Of a stretch of 5,398 nucleotides of DNA, positions 1 to 5,398 are shown piece after piece. This DNA comes from an uncultured Eubacteriales bacterium. GTDB lineage: Bacteria > Bacillota > Clostridia > Oscillospirales > Ruminococcaceae. Under the pieces are notes generated by a model. It saw only the letters and a list, made by a program, of their open reading frames with translations, was not told the origin of the DNA and did not search any database. A program made the translations under genes and the position numbers. The stretch spans positions 1 to 5,398 of the forward strand of contig CABUOE010000162.1 of the NCBI GenBank assembly GCA_902493155.1. Direction: 5' to 3'. The stretch's first letter is position 1, and every line of letters begins with the position of its first letter.

Positions 1-1174
1 CCTCGCTGACCTTCAATCCGGCGTTTTACAGTTCGATATGGAGGCAGAAGACATCCATATGTTCATCGAAGCGGAGCTTACTTCTCGTATCGGTGACGCA
101 GGCAAGCGTCTCCACACCGCCCGCTCGAGAAACGACCAGGTAGCACTGGACATCCGGCTCTACCTGCGGGACGAAATTGCGGAAATCAAAAAACTGCTCA
201 CAAAGCTTATCGAGACTATCTGCAAGATGGCGGAAGAAAACCTCGAAACCATTATGCCCGGCTACACCCATTTACAGCGAGCCCAACCCATTACTTTCGC
301 ACACCATCTTATGGCCTATGCCAACATGTTCCTCCGGGATTTAGGCCGGCTCTCCGACACCAACAAGCGGATGAACTACTGCCCCTTGGGCAGCGGCGCT
401 CTGGCCGGAACCACCTACCCCATCGATCGAGAAATGACCGCCTCCCTTTTAGGATTCGACGGCCCGATGCTCAACTCCTTAGACGGAGTTTCCGATAGGG
501 ATTTTTGCATTGAACTCTGCTCCGCCATCTCCACCATCATGATGCACATGTCCCGTTTATCGGAGGAAATCATCCTCTGGTGCTCCTGGGAGTTTAAATT
601 TATGGAACTGGACGACGCTTTCGCCACCGGCTCCAGCATTATGCCCCAGAAGAAAAACCCCGACGTGGCGGAACTGGTCCGCGGCAAGACAGGCAGAGTC
701 TACGGCGACCTTGTGACGCTCCTGTCCATGATGAAATCCCTGCCCCTTGCCTACAACAAGGATATGCAGGAGGACAAAGAGGCGATTTTCGACGCCATCG
801 ACACGGTTAAACTCTGCCTTGTGACCTTTGATCCCATGCTGGCCACTGCCAAAGTGCTTCCCGACAACATGCGGGCCGCCGCGGCGAAGGGCTTTATCAA
901 CGCCACCGACTGCGCCGATTATTTGACCAAAAAAGGAGTTCCTTTCCGGGACGCCTATAAAATCACCGGTACGCTGGTGGCCAAATGCATCGACCAAAAC
1001 TGCACCATGGAAACTCTGCCGCTTGCGGAGTACCAGAAACTCAGCGATGCCTTTGAAGACGACGTCTACGATGCCATCAATCTCACGACCTGTGCTTTTA
1101 CACGCAACTGCATCGGCGGTCCTGCCAAAGAGCGGGTCAAGGAACAGATTGCCGCTGTCAAAGCGGCGCTGTAA
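1..1174 (+). CDS. argH: Argininosuccinate lyase (5' partial)
   Basis: This is the C-terminal part of argininosuccinate lyase, the cytoplasmic homotetramer that splits argininosuccinate into arginine and fumarate, the last step of arginine synthesis. The reading frame is already open at base 2 and encodes 390 visible residues. The family is about 460 residues long, so roughly 70-80 N-terminal residues lie upstream; the ATG at 38 is internal, not the start. Visible motifs, numbered from base 2, are the substrate-binding HTARSRNDQV segment, GYTHLQRAQP with its conserved His at about residue 90, SDRDF, and the fumarase/aspartase superfamily signature GSSIMPQKKNP at residues 210-220 (bases 629-661) in the mobile catalytic loop. 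The C-terminus, ending in an IGGPAKERV-type segment, is complete and stops with TAA. argC follows after 45 bases. Family and function are very secure. Confidence 0.97.
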   Translation, partial: LADLQSGVLQFDMEAEDIHMFIEAELTSRIGDAGKRLHTARSRNDQVALDIRLYLRDEIAEIKKLLTKLIETICKMAEENLETIMPGYTHLQRAQPITFAHHLMAYANMFLRDLGRLSDTNKRMNYCPLGSGALAGTTYPIDREMTASLLGFDGPMLNSLDGVSDRDFCIELCSAISTIMMHMSRLSEEIILWCSWEFKFMELDDAFATGSSIMPQKKNPDVAELVRGKTGRVYGDLVTLLSMMKSLPLAYNKDMQEDKEAIFDAIDTVKLCLVTFDPMLATAKVLPDNMRAAAAKGFINATDCADYLTKKGVPFRDAYKITGTLVAKCIDQNCTMETLPLAEYQKLSDAFEDDVYDAINLTTCAFTRNCIGGPAKERVKEQIAAVKAAL

Positions 1175-1185
1175 GCCTTTTCCTT

Positions 1186-1198
1186 TGAATTTGATTCC
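1186..1198. promoter_or_regulatory. Weak ARG-box-like dyad upstream of argC
   Basis: The argH-argC gap contains TGAATTTGATTCC, in which GAAT and ATTC form a perfect 4-bp dyad around a 3-base centre. ArgR/AhrC operators have TGAAT and ATTCA arms separated by 4 A/T bases, so this differs in spacer length and in the last base of the right arm. It lies just before the argC ribosome-binding site. It could be a degenerate operator half, but a short dyad of this kind may easily arise by chance. A main operator would be expected at the operon promoter, outside the window. Confidence 0.15.
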
Positions 1199-1199
1199 G

Positions 1200-1205
1200 A
1201 AAGGA
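1200..1205 (+). promoter_or_regulatory. argC ribosome-binding site with a long spacer
   Basis: AAAGGA is the only good Shine-Dalgarno match before argC, but 14 bases separate it from the ATG at 1220, longer than usual. The start is still forced: an in-frame TAA at 1211-1213 excludes any further upstream start, and the protein beginning at 1220 matches the normal family N-terminus. The ATG at 1205 opens only two codons before that same TAA. Confidence 0.5.
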
Positions 1206-1219
1206 TGTTATAAAAACCC

Positions 1220-2260
1220 ATGAGTACCATAAAAGCGGGTATCATCGGCGCAACCGGTTACGCGGGAGCGGAACTGGCGCGGCTTTTGATGTCCCACCCC
1301 AACGTAACTTTAGTCGCCGTCAGTTCGGTCTCCTACGAAGGGAAAACCCTGGCGGAAATTTATCCGAATTTCATCGGTGTCACCAACCTCATCTTGGAAG
1401 ACGCTGACGCCGTCATCGAGAAAAGCGACGTGGTTTTTGCTTCCCTGCCTCACGGCCTCTGCGAGCCAATCGCCAAAAAATGCGTGGAAAAAGGCCGGTA
1501 TTTCATCGATTTGGGAGCTGATTTCCGGCTTTACGATGAGGCTGACTACAACGAGTGGTACGGCCTTTCCTATAACGAAAAAGAGCTCCACGACCTAGCG
1601 GTCTACTGTATTCCGGAGCTGGACCGTCAGAAGGCAAAAGGGGCAAAAATCATCGCCAATCCTGGCTGCTATGTCACCTGCGCTAGTCTGGGGCTCGCCC
1701 CCCTCGTAAAATCGGGCCTCGCCGACTTAAAGCATGTGATTATCGACGCCAAATCCGGCGTGACGGGTGCGGGCAGAGGACTTTCCCTCACAACCCATTA
1801 CCCTGAATGCAACGAGGCGTTTTCCCCTTATAAAATCGCTTCCCACCGGCACACGCCGGAAATCGAACAGAACCTGTCCGCCCTGGCGGGAGAAAAAGTG
1901 ACGCTCACCTTCGTTCCCCACCTGCTCCCGGTGAACCGGGGCATTGTTTCCACTATTTACGTGGACATGAAGGAACCGTCCAGCGCGGAAGCCCTCCATA
2001 AAATGTACGCGGACTTCTATCAGGGCGAAGAATTTGTCACGGTGCTCCCTTTAGGCGACATCGTCAATCTGAAAAACGTCCGATGCACCAACAATTGCCA
2101 GATTTCCGTCCACTACGACAAGCGCACCGACCGGGCGATTTTGGTCTCCGCTATCGACAATATGGTCAAAGGGGCCGCTGGCCAAGCCATCCAGAACATG
2201 AATCTGATGTTGGGACTAGAAGAAAACGCGGGACTCAAGCTCATTGCGCCGATTTTTTAG
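1220..2260 (+). CDS. argC: N-acetyl-gamma-glutamyl-phosphate reductase
   Basis: ArgC reduces N-acetyl-gamma-glutamyl phosphate with NADPH to N-acetylglutamate semialdehyde, the third step toward ornithine, in the cytoplasm. The 346-residue product has the usual family length. The N-terminus carries the Rossmann dinucleotide-binding pattern GIIGATGYAGAEL (residues 7-19). The middle has the active-site motif NPGCYVT, with the nucleophilic Cys150 that forms the acyl-enzyme. SGVTGAGRG (residues 179-187) and HRHTPEIEQ (starting at His209) follow; the latter supplies the conserved catalytic histidine region. The C-terminus ends in a family-like NMNLMLGL segment and a TAG stop. The start is fixed by an in-frame TAA seven bases upstream. 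It is 45 bases after argH and 81 before argJ, and makes the substrate of the downstream ArgD. No defect was seen. Confidence 0.98.
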   Translation: MSTIKAGIIGATGYAGAELARLLMSHPNVTLVAVSSVSYEGKTLAEIYPNFIGVTNLILEDADAVIEKSDVVFASLPHGLCEPIAKKCVEKGRYFIDLGADFRLYDEADYNEWYGLSYNEKELHDLAVYCIPELDRQKAKGAKIIANPGCYVTCASLGLAPLVKSGLADLKHVIIDAKSGVTGAGRGLSLTTHYPECNEAFSPYKIASHRHTPEIEQNLSALAGEKVTLTFVPHLLPVNRGIVSTIYVDMKEPSSAEALHKMYADFYQGEEFVTVLPLGDIVNLKNVRCTNNCQISVHYDKRTDRAILVSAIDNMVKGAAGQAIQNMNLMLGLEENAGLKLIAPIF

Positions 2261-2269
2261 GAAATACAT

Positions 2270-2335
2270 ATGGGTTTCTTTTGGTCCGCTTTGTGCTTTT
2301 CACGCTTATATCACGCTTTCCCAAGAAAGGAATGA
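2270..2335 (+). CDS. Possible 21-codon small ORF between argC and argJ
   Basis: An ATG at 2270 opens 21 codons ending at TGA 2333-2335. An AGGA at 2259-2262, overlapping the argC TAG stop, lies 7 bases before this ATG, a good ribosome-binding geometry. The stop overlaps the region between the argJ Shine-Dalgarno sequence and the argJ ATG, only 6 bases before argJ. The frame is the same as argC, so it would also be the extension made by read-through of the argC stop. The peptide begins MGFFWSALCF and ends AFPRKE: a short hydrophobic-aromatic start and a basic end. It has only two arginine codons, so it does not look like a classical arginine attenuation leader. It may serve translational coupling, or may be chance. 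I recognise no family. Confidence 0.2.
   Translation: MGFFWSALCFSRLYHAFPRKE
2301..2318 (+). repeat. Short direct repeat CACGCTT in the argC-argJ gap
   Basis: CACGCTT occurs at 2301-2307 and again at 2312-2318, an 11-base period close to one DNA helical turn. A looser third copy (GTGCTTT) lies just upstream at about 2292. The gap is otherwise T-rich and has no convincing promoter or terminator. A direct repeat this short may be chance; no known binding site is recognised. Confidence 0.25.
2326..2331 (+). promoter_or_regulatory. argJ ribosome-binding site
   Basis: AAAGGA lies 10 bases before the ATG at 2342, normal spacing, and supports that start. An ATG at 2332 is too close to this site and gives only eight out-of-frame codons. 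The TGA that closes the 21-codon small frame falls just after this site, so ribosomes finishing that frame would be delivered to the argJ start. Confidence 0.65.
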
Positions 2336-2341
2336 AGATAA

Positions 2342-3577
2342 ATGCTCGTAAAATTTGAAGGATTCGCCTTTGTAGAGGGCGGTGTTACCGCCTCTAAAGG
2401 CTTTCAGGCGGCGGGACTGCACTGTGGCATCCGCGCAAACAAAACAAAAAAAGATCTGGGGCTGATCACAGCCAACAGACCGGCAGTTTCCGCTGCCGTT
2501 TACACTCAAAACAAGGTCAAAGGCGCGCCATTGGACGTAACCAAGAACCACCTGAAAAACGGCAAGGCCCAAGCGGTTATCGTCAACAGCGGCATCGCCA
2601 ACACCTGCAATGCCGACGGGATTGAGAAGGCGGAGCTCATGTGCGCCATTGCCGCCAACGAGCTGGAAATGGACTCCGACGACATCATTGTCGCCTCCAC
2701 CGGCGTCATCGGGCAGCCTCTGCCCATCGAACCCATTGAGGATGCCATGCCCGATTTGGCAAAAGCCCTCACCATCGACGGAAACGGAGACTTCGCCGAA
2801 GCTATCATGACTACCGACACCGTCAAAAAGGAAGTGGCGGTAGAATTTCTCTTAGGCGGAGTCAAATGCCGCATCGGCGGCTGCGCCAAAGGCTCCGGCA
2901 TGATTCATCCCAACATGGCCACCATGCTTTGCTTTTTGACGTCCGATGTGTCCATCGCGCCGGAGCTCCTGCAAATTGCCCTGAAACAAGTGGTCGACGA
3001 GACCTTCAATATGGTGAGCATCGACGGGGACACCTCCACCAACGACATGGTTTCCCTGATGGCATCCGGCGAGGCCAAAAACCCCACCATCGTCACCCAG
3101 GACGAAAATTTTGAGATGTTTGTAAATGGCCTCTATGTAGTGCTGATGAACCTGTCCCGGATGATTGCCAAGGACGGCGAGGGCGCGACAAAGCTTCTCG
3201 AATGCATCGTCAGCGGCGCGAAAGATAAACATCAGGCGAAAACTGTAGCCAAATCGGTCATTACTTCCTCTCTTTTTAAAGCTGCCATGTTTGGGGCCGA
3301 CGCCAACTGGGGAAGAGTCCTCTGCGCCATCGGCTATGCTGACTGCGAGGTGGACGTTCACAAGGTTGACGTTTCCTTTGCCTCCAAATGCGGCATGCTG
3401 GCCGTCTGCGAGGGCGGGTCCGGCATCGACTTTTCGGAAGAAATCGCCAAAGAGGTCCTCTCCGCCGACGAAATCAAGGTCATGGTAAACCTGAATAGCG
3501 GCGAAGAAACTGCCGTCGCCTGGGGCTGCGACCTGACCTACGATTACGTTAAAATCAACGGCGACTATCGCACCTGA
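2342..3577 (+). CDS. argJ: Glutamate N-acetyltransferase / ornithine acetyltransferase
   Basis: ArgJ moves the acetyl group from N-acetylornithine to glutamate, releasing ornithine and regenerating N-acetylglutamate (the cyclic pathway). Some family members also use acetyl-CoA to make N-acetylglutamate. The 411-residue product is of normal length. It opens with the family-typical GGVTASKGFQAAGLHCGI (residues 13-30). It has STGVIGQPLP (119-128), where the conserved Thr-Gly pair forms the oxyanion hole. The autocleavage motif KGSGMIHPNMATML (183-196) places the break between Ala193 and the nucleophile Thr194 (bases 2921-2923), giving alpha and beta chains. The C-terminus WGCDLTYDYVKINGDYRT is family-typical. 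About a dozen cysteines fit an anaerobe. Whether it is mono- or bifunctional cannot be told from sequence; absence of argA from the genome would favour bifunctional. Confidence 0.98.
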   Translation: MLVKFEGFAFVEGGVTASKGFQAAGLHCGIRANKTKKDLGLITANRPAVSAAVYTQNKVKGAPLDVTKNHLKNGKAQAVIVNSGIANTCNADGIEKAELMCAIAANELEMDSDDIIVASTGVIGQPLPIEPIEDAMPDLAKALTIDGNGDFAEAIMTTDTVKKEVAVEFLLGGVKCRIGGCAKGSGMIHPNMATMLCFLTSDVSIAPELLQIALKQVVDETFNMVSIDGDTSTNDMVSLMASGEAKNPTIVTQDENFEMFVNGLYVVLMNLSRMIAKDGEGATKLLECIVSGAKDKHQAKTVAKSVITSSLFKAAMFGADANWGRVLCAIGYADCEVDVHKVDVSFASKCGMLAVCEGGSGIDFSEEIAKEVLSADEIKVMVNLNSGEETAVAWGCDLTYDYVKINGDYRT

Positions 3578-3594
3578 TCTCACGAATCCATTTT

Positions 3595-3603
3595 GGAGAA
3601 AGG
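3595..3603 (+). promoter_or_regulatory. argB ribosome-binding region with a competing ATG
   Basis: GGAGAAAGG combines two possible Shine-Dalgarno cores. AAAGG (3599-3603) lies 12 bases before the argB ATG at 3616. GGAG (3595-3598) lies 17 bases from that ATG but an ideal 6 bases from an out-of-frame ATG at 3605, which opens 16 codons ending at TAA 3653-3655 inside argB. The ATG at 3616 is chosen because it alone begins the recognisable kinase. Confidence 0.5.
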
Positions 3604-3615
3604 CATGATACTCCT

Positions 3616-4476
3616 ATGCTCGACATTTCTAACAGCATTAAGGCGCAGGTTTTAAACGACGCGCTCCCCTATATCCAGAAGTACCACGACAAGATCGTCG
3701 TCATCAAGTACGGCGGCAACGCCATGACAAGCGATGAGCTCAAAAACGCCGTCATGAGCGATATCGTCCTTTTGAGCCTAGTTGGCATCAAGGCGGTGCT
3801 CATCCACGGCGGCGGCCCGGAAATCAACCAGATGCTGCAAAAAGTCGGCATCGAGAGCAAATTTGTAAACGGCCTGCGGTACACCGATAAGGAAACCGCT
3901 GAAATCGTCCGAATGGTGCTGGCCGGCAAGGTGAACAAAGAGCTGGTCGCCCTCCTGGAACAGCACAACGGCACTGCATTAGGCCTTTGCGGCTCCGACG
4001 GCAAGATGCTCAAGGTACGGAAGATGAAAGGCGACGACGATCTGGGTTATGTGGGCGAAATCACCGATGTGGACGTAAAGCCCATCATGGATGCCCTCAA
4101 TAACGGTTATATCCCCGTTGTAGCCACCGTCGCCACCGACAGCGAAGGCCAGGTCTACAACATCAACGCCGACACTGCCGCTTCCCGTATCGCTTCGGCG
4201 CTTGGGGCGGAAAACCTCATCCTCATGACCGATATCCGAGGGCTTCTGCGGGACAAAGACGACGAAACAAGCCTTATTCCAGAGGTCAACGTCAGTGAGG
4301 TGCCATTCCTCGTCAAACAGGGCATCATCTCCGGCGGCATGATTCCGAAAATCGAGTGCTGTGTCGAGGCGGTGCGCCGAGGTGTGCAGAAAACCTGTAT
4401 CATCGACGGGCGCATCCCCCACTCCATCCTCATCGAGATTCTCTCCAACGAAGGTATCGGCACCCTGTTCAAATAA
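3616..4476 (+). CDS. argB: N-acetylglutamate kinase, arginine-sensitive type
   Basis: ArgB phosphorylates N-acetylglutamate with ATP to N-acetyl-gamma-glutamyl phosphate, the substrate of ArgC; it is a cytoplasmic amino-acid-kinase-family enzyme. The 286-residue product shows VVIKYGGNAM (28-37) with the catalytic Lys31, the glycine-rich LIHGGGPEIN (62-71), GLRYTD (86-91) in the acetylglutamate site, YNINADTAA (181-189), and SGGMIPKI (239-246) with the second conserved lysine, Lys245. About 27 residues precede the first core strand. The dimeric, arginine-insensitive E. coli enzyme (258 residues) lacks this helix; the hexameric, arginine-inhibited enzymes of Thermotoga maritima and Pseudomonas aeruginosa have it. 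The C-terminal PHSILIEILSNEGIGTLF also fits the arginine-binding class. Feedback inhibition is therefore inferred, and fits a pathway where ArgJ recycles acetyl groups and this kinase is the committed step. Confidence 0.98.
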   Translation: MLDISNSIKAQVLNDALPYIQKYHDKIVVIKYGGNAMTSDELKNAVMSDIVLLSLVGIKAVLIHGGGPEINQMLQKVGIESKFVNGLRYTDKETAEIVRMVLAGKVNKELVALLEQHNGTALGLCGSDGKMLKVRKMKGDDDLGYVGEITDVDVKPIMDALNNGYIPVVATVATDSEGQVYNINADTAASRIASALGAENLILMTDIRGLLRDKDDETSLIPEVNVSEVPFLVKQGIISGGMIPKIECCVEAVRRGVQKTCIIDGRIPHSILIEILSNEGIGTLFK

Positions 4477-4484
4477 AGGAAGGA
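4477..4484 (+). promoter_or_regulatory. argD ribosome-binding site
   Basis: AGGAAGGA begins immediately after the argB TAA and ends 10 bases before the ATG at 4495. Both the strength and spacing are good, and the 18-base gap after argB makes independent transcription of argD unlikely. Confidence 0.7.
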
Positions 4485-4494
4485 CTGACCCAAA

Positions 4495-5398
4495 ATGGAC
4501 TTTCAGCATGTCAAAGAGCAAGATAAACAGTACATCATGAACACCTACGGCCGTTTTGACGCCTGTATCGTCAAGGGAAAAGGCGCAATTTGTACCGATA
4601 TAAACGGCAAAGAATACGTGGATTTTACCAGCGGCATTGGGGTTAATTCCCTTGGGTTTGCCGACGAAAGCTGGGTGAAAGCCGTCACCGAACAGGCGGG
4701 GAATCTCGCCCATATTTCGAATCTCTATTACACCCTCCCCGACGGTGAACTTGCCAAAACCCTCTGCGAAAAAACCGGCTACAGCCGCGTTTTCTTCGGA
4801 AACTCCGGCGCGGAAGCCAACGAGGGAGCCATTAAAGTCGCCCGGAAATACAGCTTCGATAAATACGGGCCAGGGAGAAATGGCATCATCACGCTTTTAA
4901 ATTCCTTCCACGGCCGGACGGTGACCACCTTGGCCGCCACCGGGCAGGAGGTTTTCCACAACTATTTCTATCCCTTTACTGAAGGATTTTCTTACTCCAT
5001 TGCCAACGATTTTGACGATTTTCTGAAAGCCGTCAGCAAAACCACCTGCGCCGTCATGATGGAGTTCATTCAGGGCGAAGGCGGCGTCAACGCCCTGGAC
5101 AAAGACTACGTCCAAAAGGTTGTCAGTTACTGCAACGAGCACGACATTCTCGTTATCGGCGACGAAGTCCAGACCGGTATCGGCCGGACGGGTAAACTCC
5201 TCTGCGGCGAGCATTTCGGCGTCCAGGCGGATATTACCACTCTCGCAAAGGGGTTAGGCGGCGGCCTGCCTATCGGGGCGGTGCTGGTCAATGACAAGCT
5301 CAAGGACGTTCTGGGTGCCAGCACCCACGGCACCACCTTCGGCGGCAATCCGGTGGTCTGCGCCGGGGCGAACGCCGTGCTGAAAAAGGTGGCGAACG
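4495..5398 (+). CDS. argD: Acetylornithine aminotransferase (3' partial)
   Basis: ArgD is a PLP-dependent class III aminotransferase that converts N-acetylglutamate semialdehyde, made by ArgC, to N-acetylornithine with glutamate as amino donor. The window holds 301 codons; the family is about 390-400 residues, so about 95 are missing and no stop is seen. Motifs in order: FGNSGAEANEGAIKVARK (101-118), which binds the PLP phosphate; SFHGRT (137-142), whose aromatic residue stacks near the cofactor; EFIQGEGGV (190-198); GDEVQTGIGRTG (222-233) with Asp223 pairing with the pyridine nitrogen; TLAKGLGGGLPIGA (249-262) with the Schiff-base Lys252 (bases 5248-5250); and HGTTFGGNP (278-286). Phe191 stands where many relatives have Pro in E-P-I-Q-G-E-G-G, probably a lineage difference. 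Related ornithine or 4-aminobutyrate aminotransferases share these motifs, so the arg context decides the name. Confidence 0.95.
   Translation, partial: MDFQHVKEQDKQYIMNTYGRFDACIVKGKGAICTDINGKEYVDFTSGIGVNSLGFADESWVKAVTEQAGNLAHISNLYYTLPDGELAKTLCEKTGYSRVFFGNSGAEANEGAIKVARKYSFDKYGPGRNGIITLLNSFHGRTVTTLAATGQEVFHNYFYPFTEGFSYSIANDFDDFLKAVSKTTCAVMMEFIQGEGGVNALDKDYVQKVVSYCNEHDILVIGDEVQTGIGRTGKLLCGEHFGVQADITTLAKGLGGGLPIGAVLVNDKLKDVLGASTHGTTFGGNPVVCAGANAVLKKVAN

Noticed and set aside
38..40. ATG at 38 as the start of argH
   Set aside because: The same frame is open back to base 2 with family-like sequence, and about 70-80 family residues would otherwise be missing, so the true start lies upstream of the window.
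557..997. 146-codon open frame on the minus strand within argH
   Set aside because: It is an antisense shadow of argH with no recognisable domain.
1205..1213. ATG-TTA-TAA minimal frame before argC
   Set aside because: Only two codons; most likely a by-product of the AAAGGATG sequence, useful only because its TAA fixes the argC start.
1023..1223. 66-codon + strand frame overlapping the end of argH and start of argC
   Set aside because: It is an out-of-frame shadow of argH, with arginine/serine-rich composition typical of shifted GC-rich codons.
2281..2312. Possible promoter (TTGGTC ... TTATAT) before argJ
   Set aside because: The spacing between the two elements is about 20 bases and both are poor matches, so an internal promoter is not supported.
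2083..2358. 91-codon + strand frame overlapping the end of argC and start of argJ
   Set aside because: It overlaps argC out of frame for most of its length, has no good ribosome-binding site and no family resemblance.
2852..3583. 243-codon open frame on the minus strand
   Set aside because: It lies entirely antisense to the well-supported argJ; its composition follows from the codon bias of argJ and it matches no family I recognise.
3979..4713. 244-codon open frame on the minus strand across the argB-argD junction
   Set aside because: It is antisense to two genes with intact catalytic motifs, and its translation looks like a codon-bias shadow.

Overview
This window is a run of arginine-biosynthesis genes, all on the + strand: argH (5' end cut off), argC, argJ, argB and argD (3' end cut off). 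Gaps between genes are 45, 81, 38 and 18 bases. No terminator-like hairpin followed by a T-run was seen between them, so a single polycistronic transcript is the simplest reading. It probably starts upstream of the window, with argH or an earlier gene such as argG.

The organism looks like an anaerobic low-to-moderate G+C Gram-positive bacterium, probably in class Clostridia (Oscillospiraceae/Ruminococcaceae-like). This is inferred from the protein flavour (cysteine-rich ArgH and ArgJ), AAAGG/GGAG-type ribosome-binding sites, compact gene spacing, and the use of ArgJ with an N-terminally extended ArgB. The assignment is by impression; no database search was possible.

Layout: bases 1-1174 hold the C-terminal ~390 residues of argininosuccinate lyase. 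Bases 1220-2260 encode N-acetyl-gamma-glutamyl-phosphate reductase. Bases 2342-3577 encode the self-cleaving ornithine acetyltransferase. Bases 3616-4476 encode N-acetylglutamate kinase. Bases 4495-5398 encode the first 301 residues of acetylornithine aminotransferase.

Together ArgB, ArgC, ArgD and ArgJ carry N-acetylglutamate to ornithine through the cyclic (acetyl-recycling) pathway, and ArgH carries out the last step from argininosuccinate to arginine. ArgB has the N-terminal extension typical of hexameric, arginine-inhibited kinases, so feedback control at that step is likely. All key catalytic motifs I could check are intact, and there is no sign of frameshifts, insertions or mobile DNA.

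I found no previously undescribed system. The observations worth a second look are small and concern the gaps between genes: a possible 21-codon reading frame bridging argC and argJ, a well-placed out-of-frame start just before argB, a shared start-site pattern, and a weak dyad resembling an arginine-repressor box before argC.
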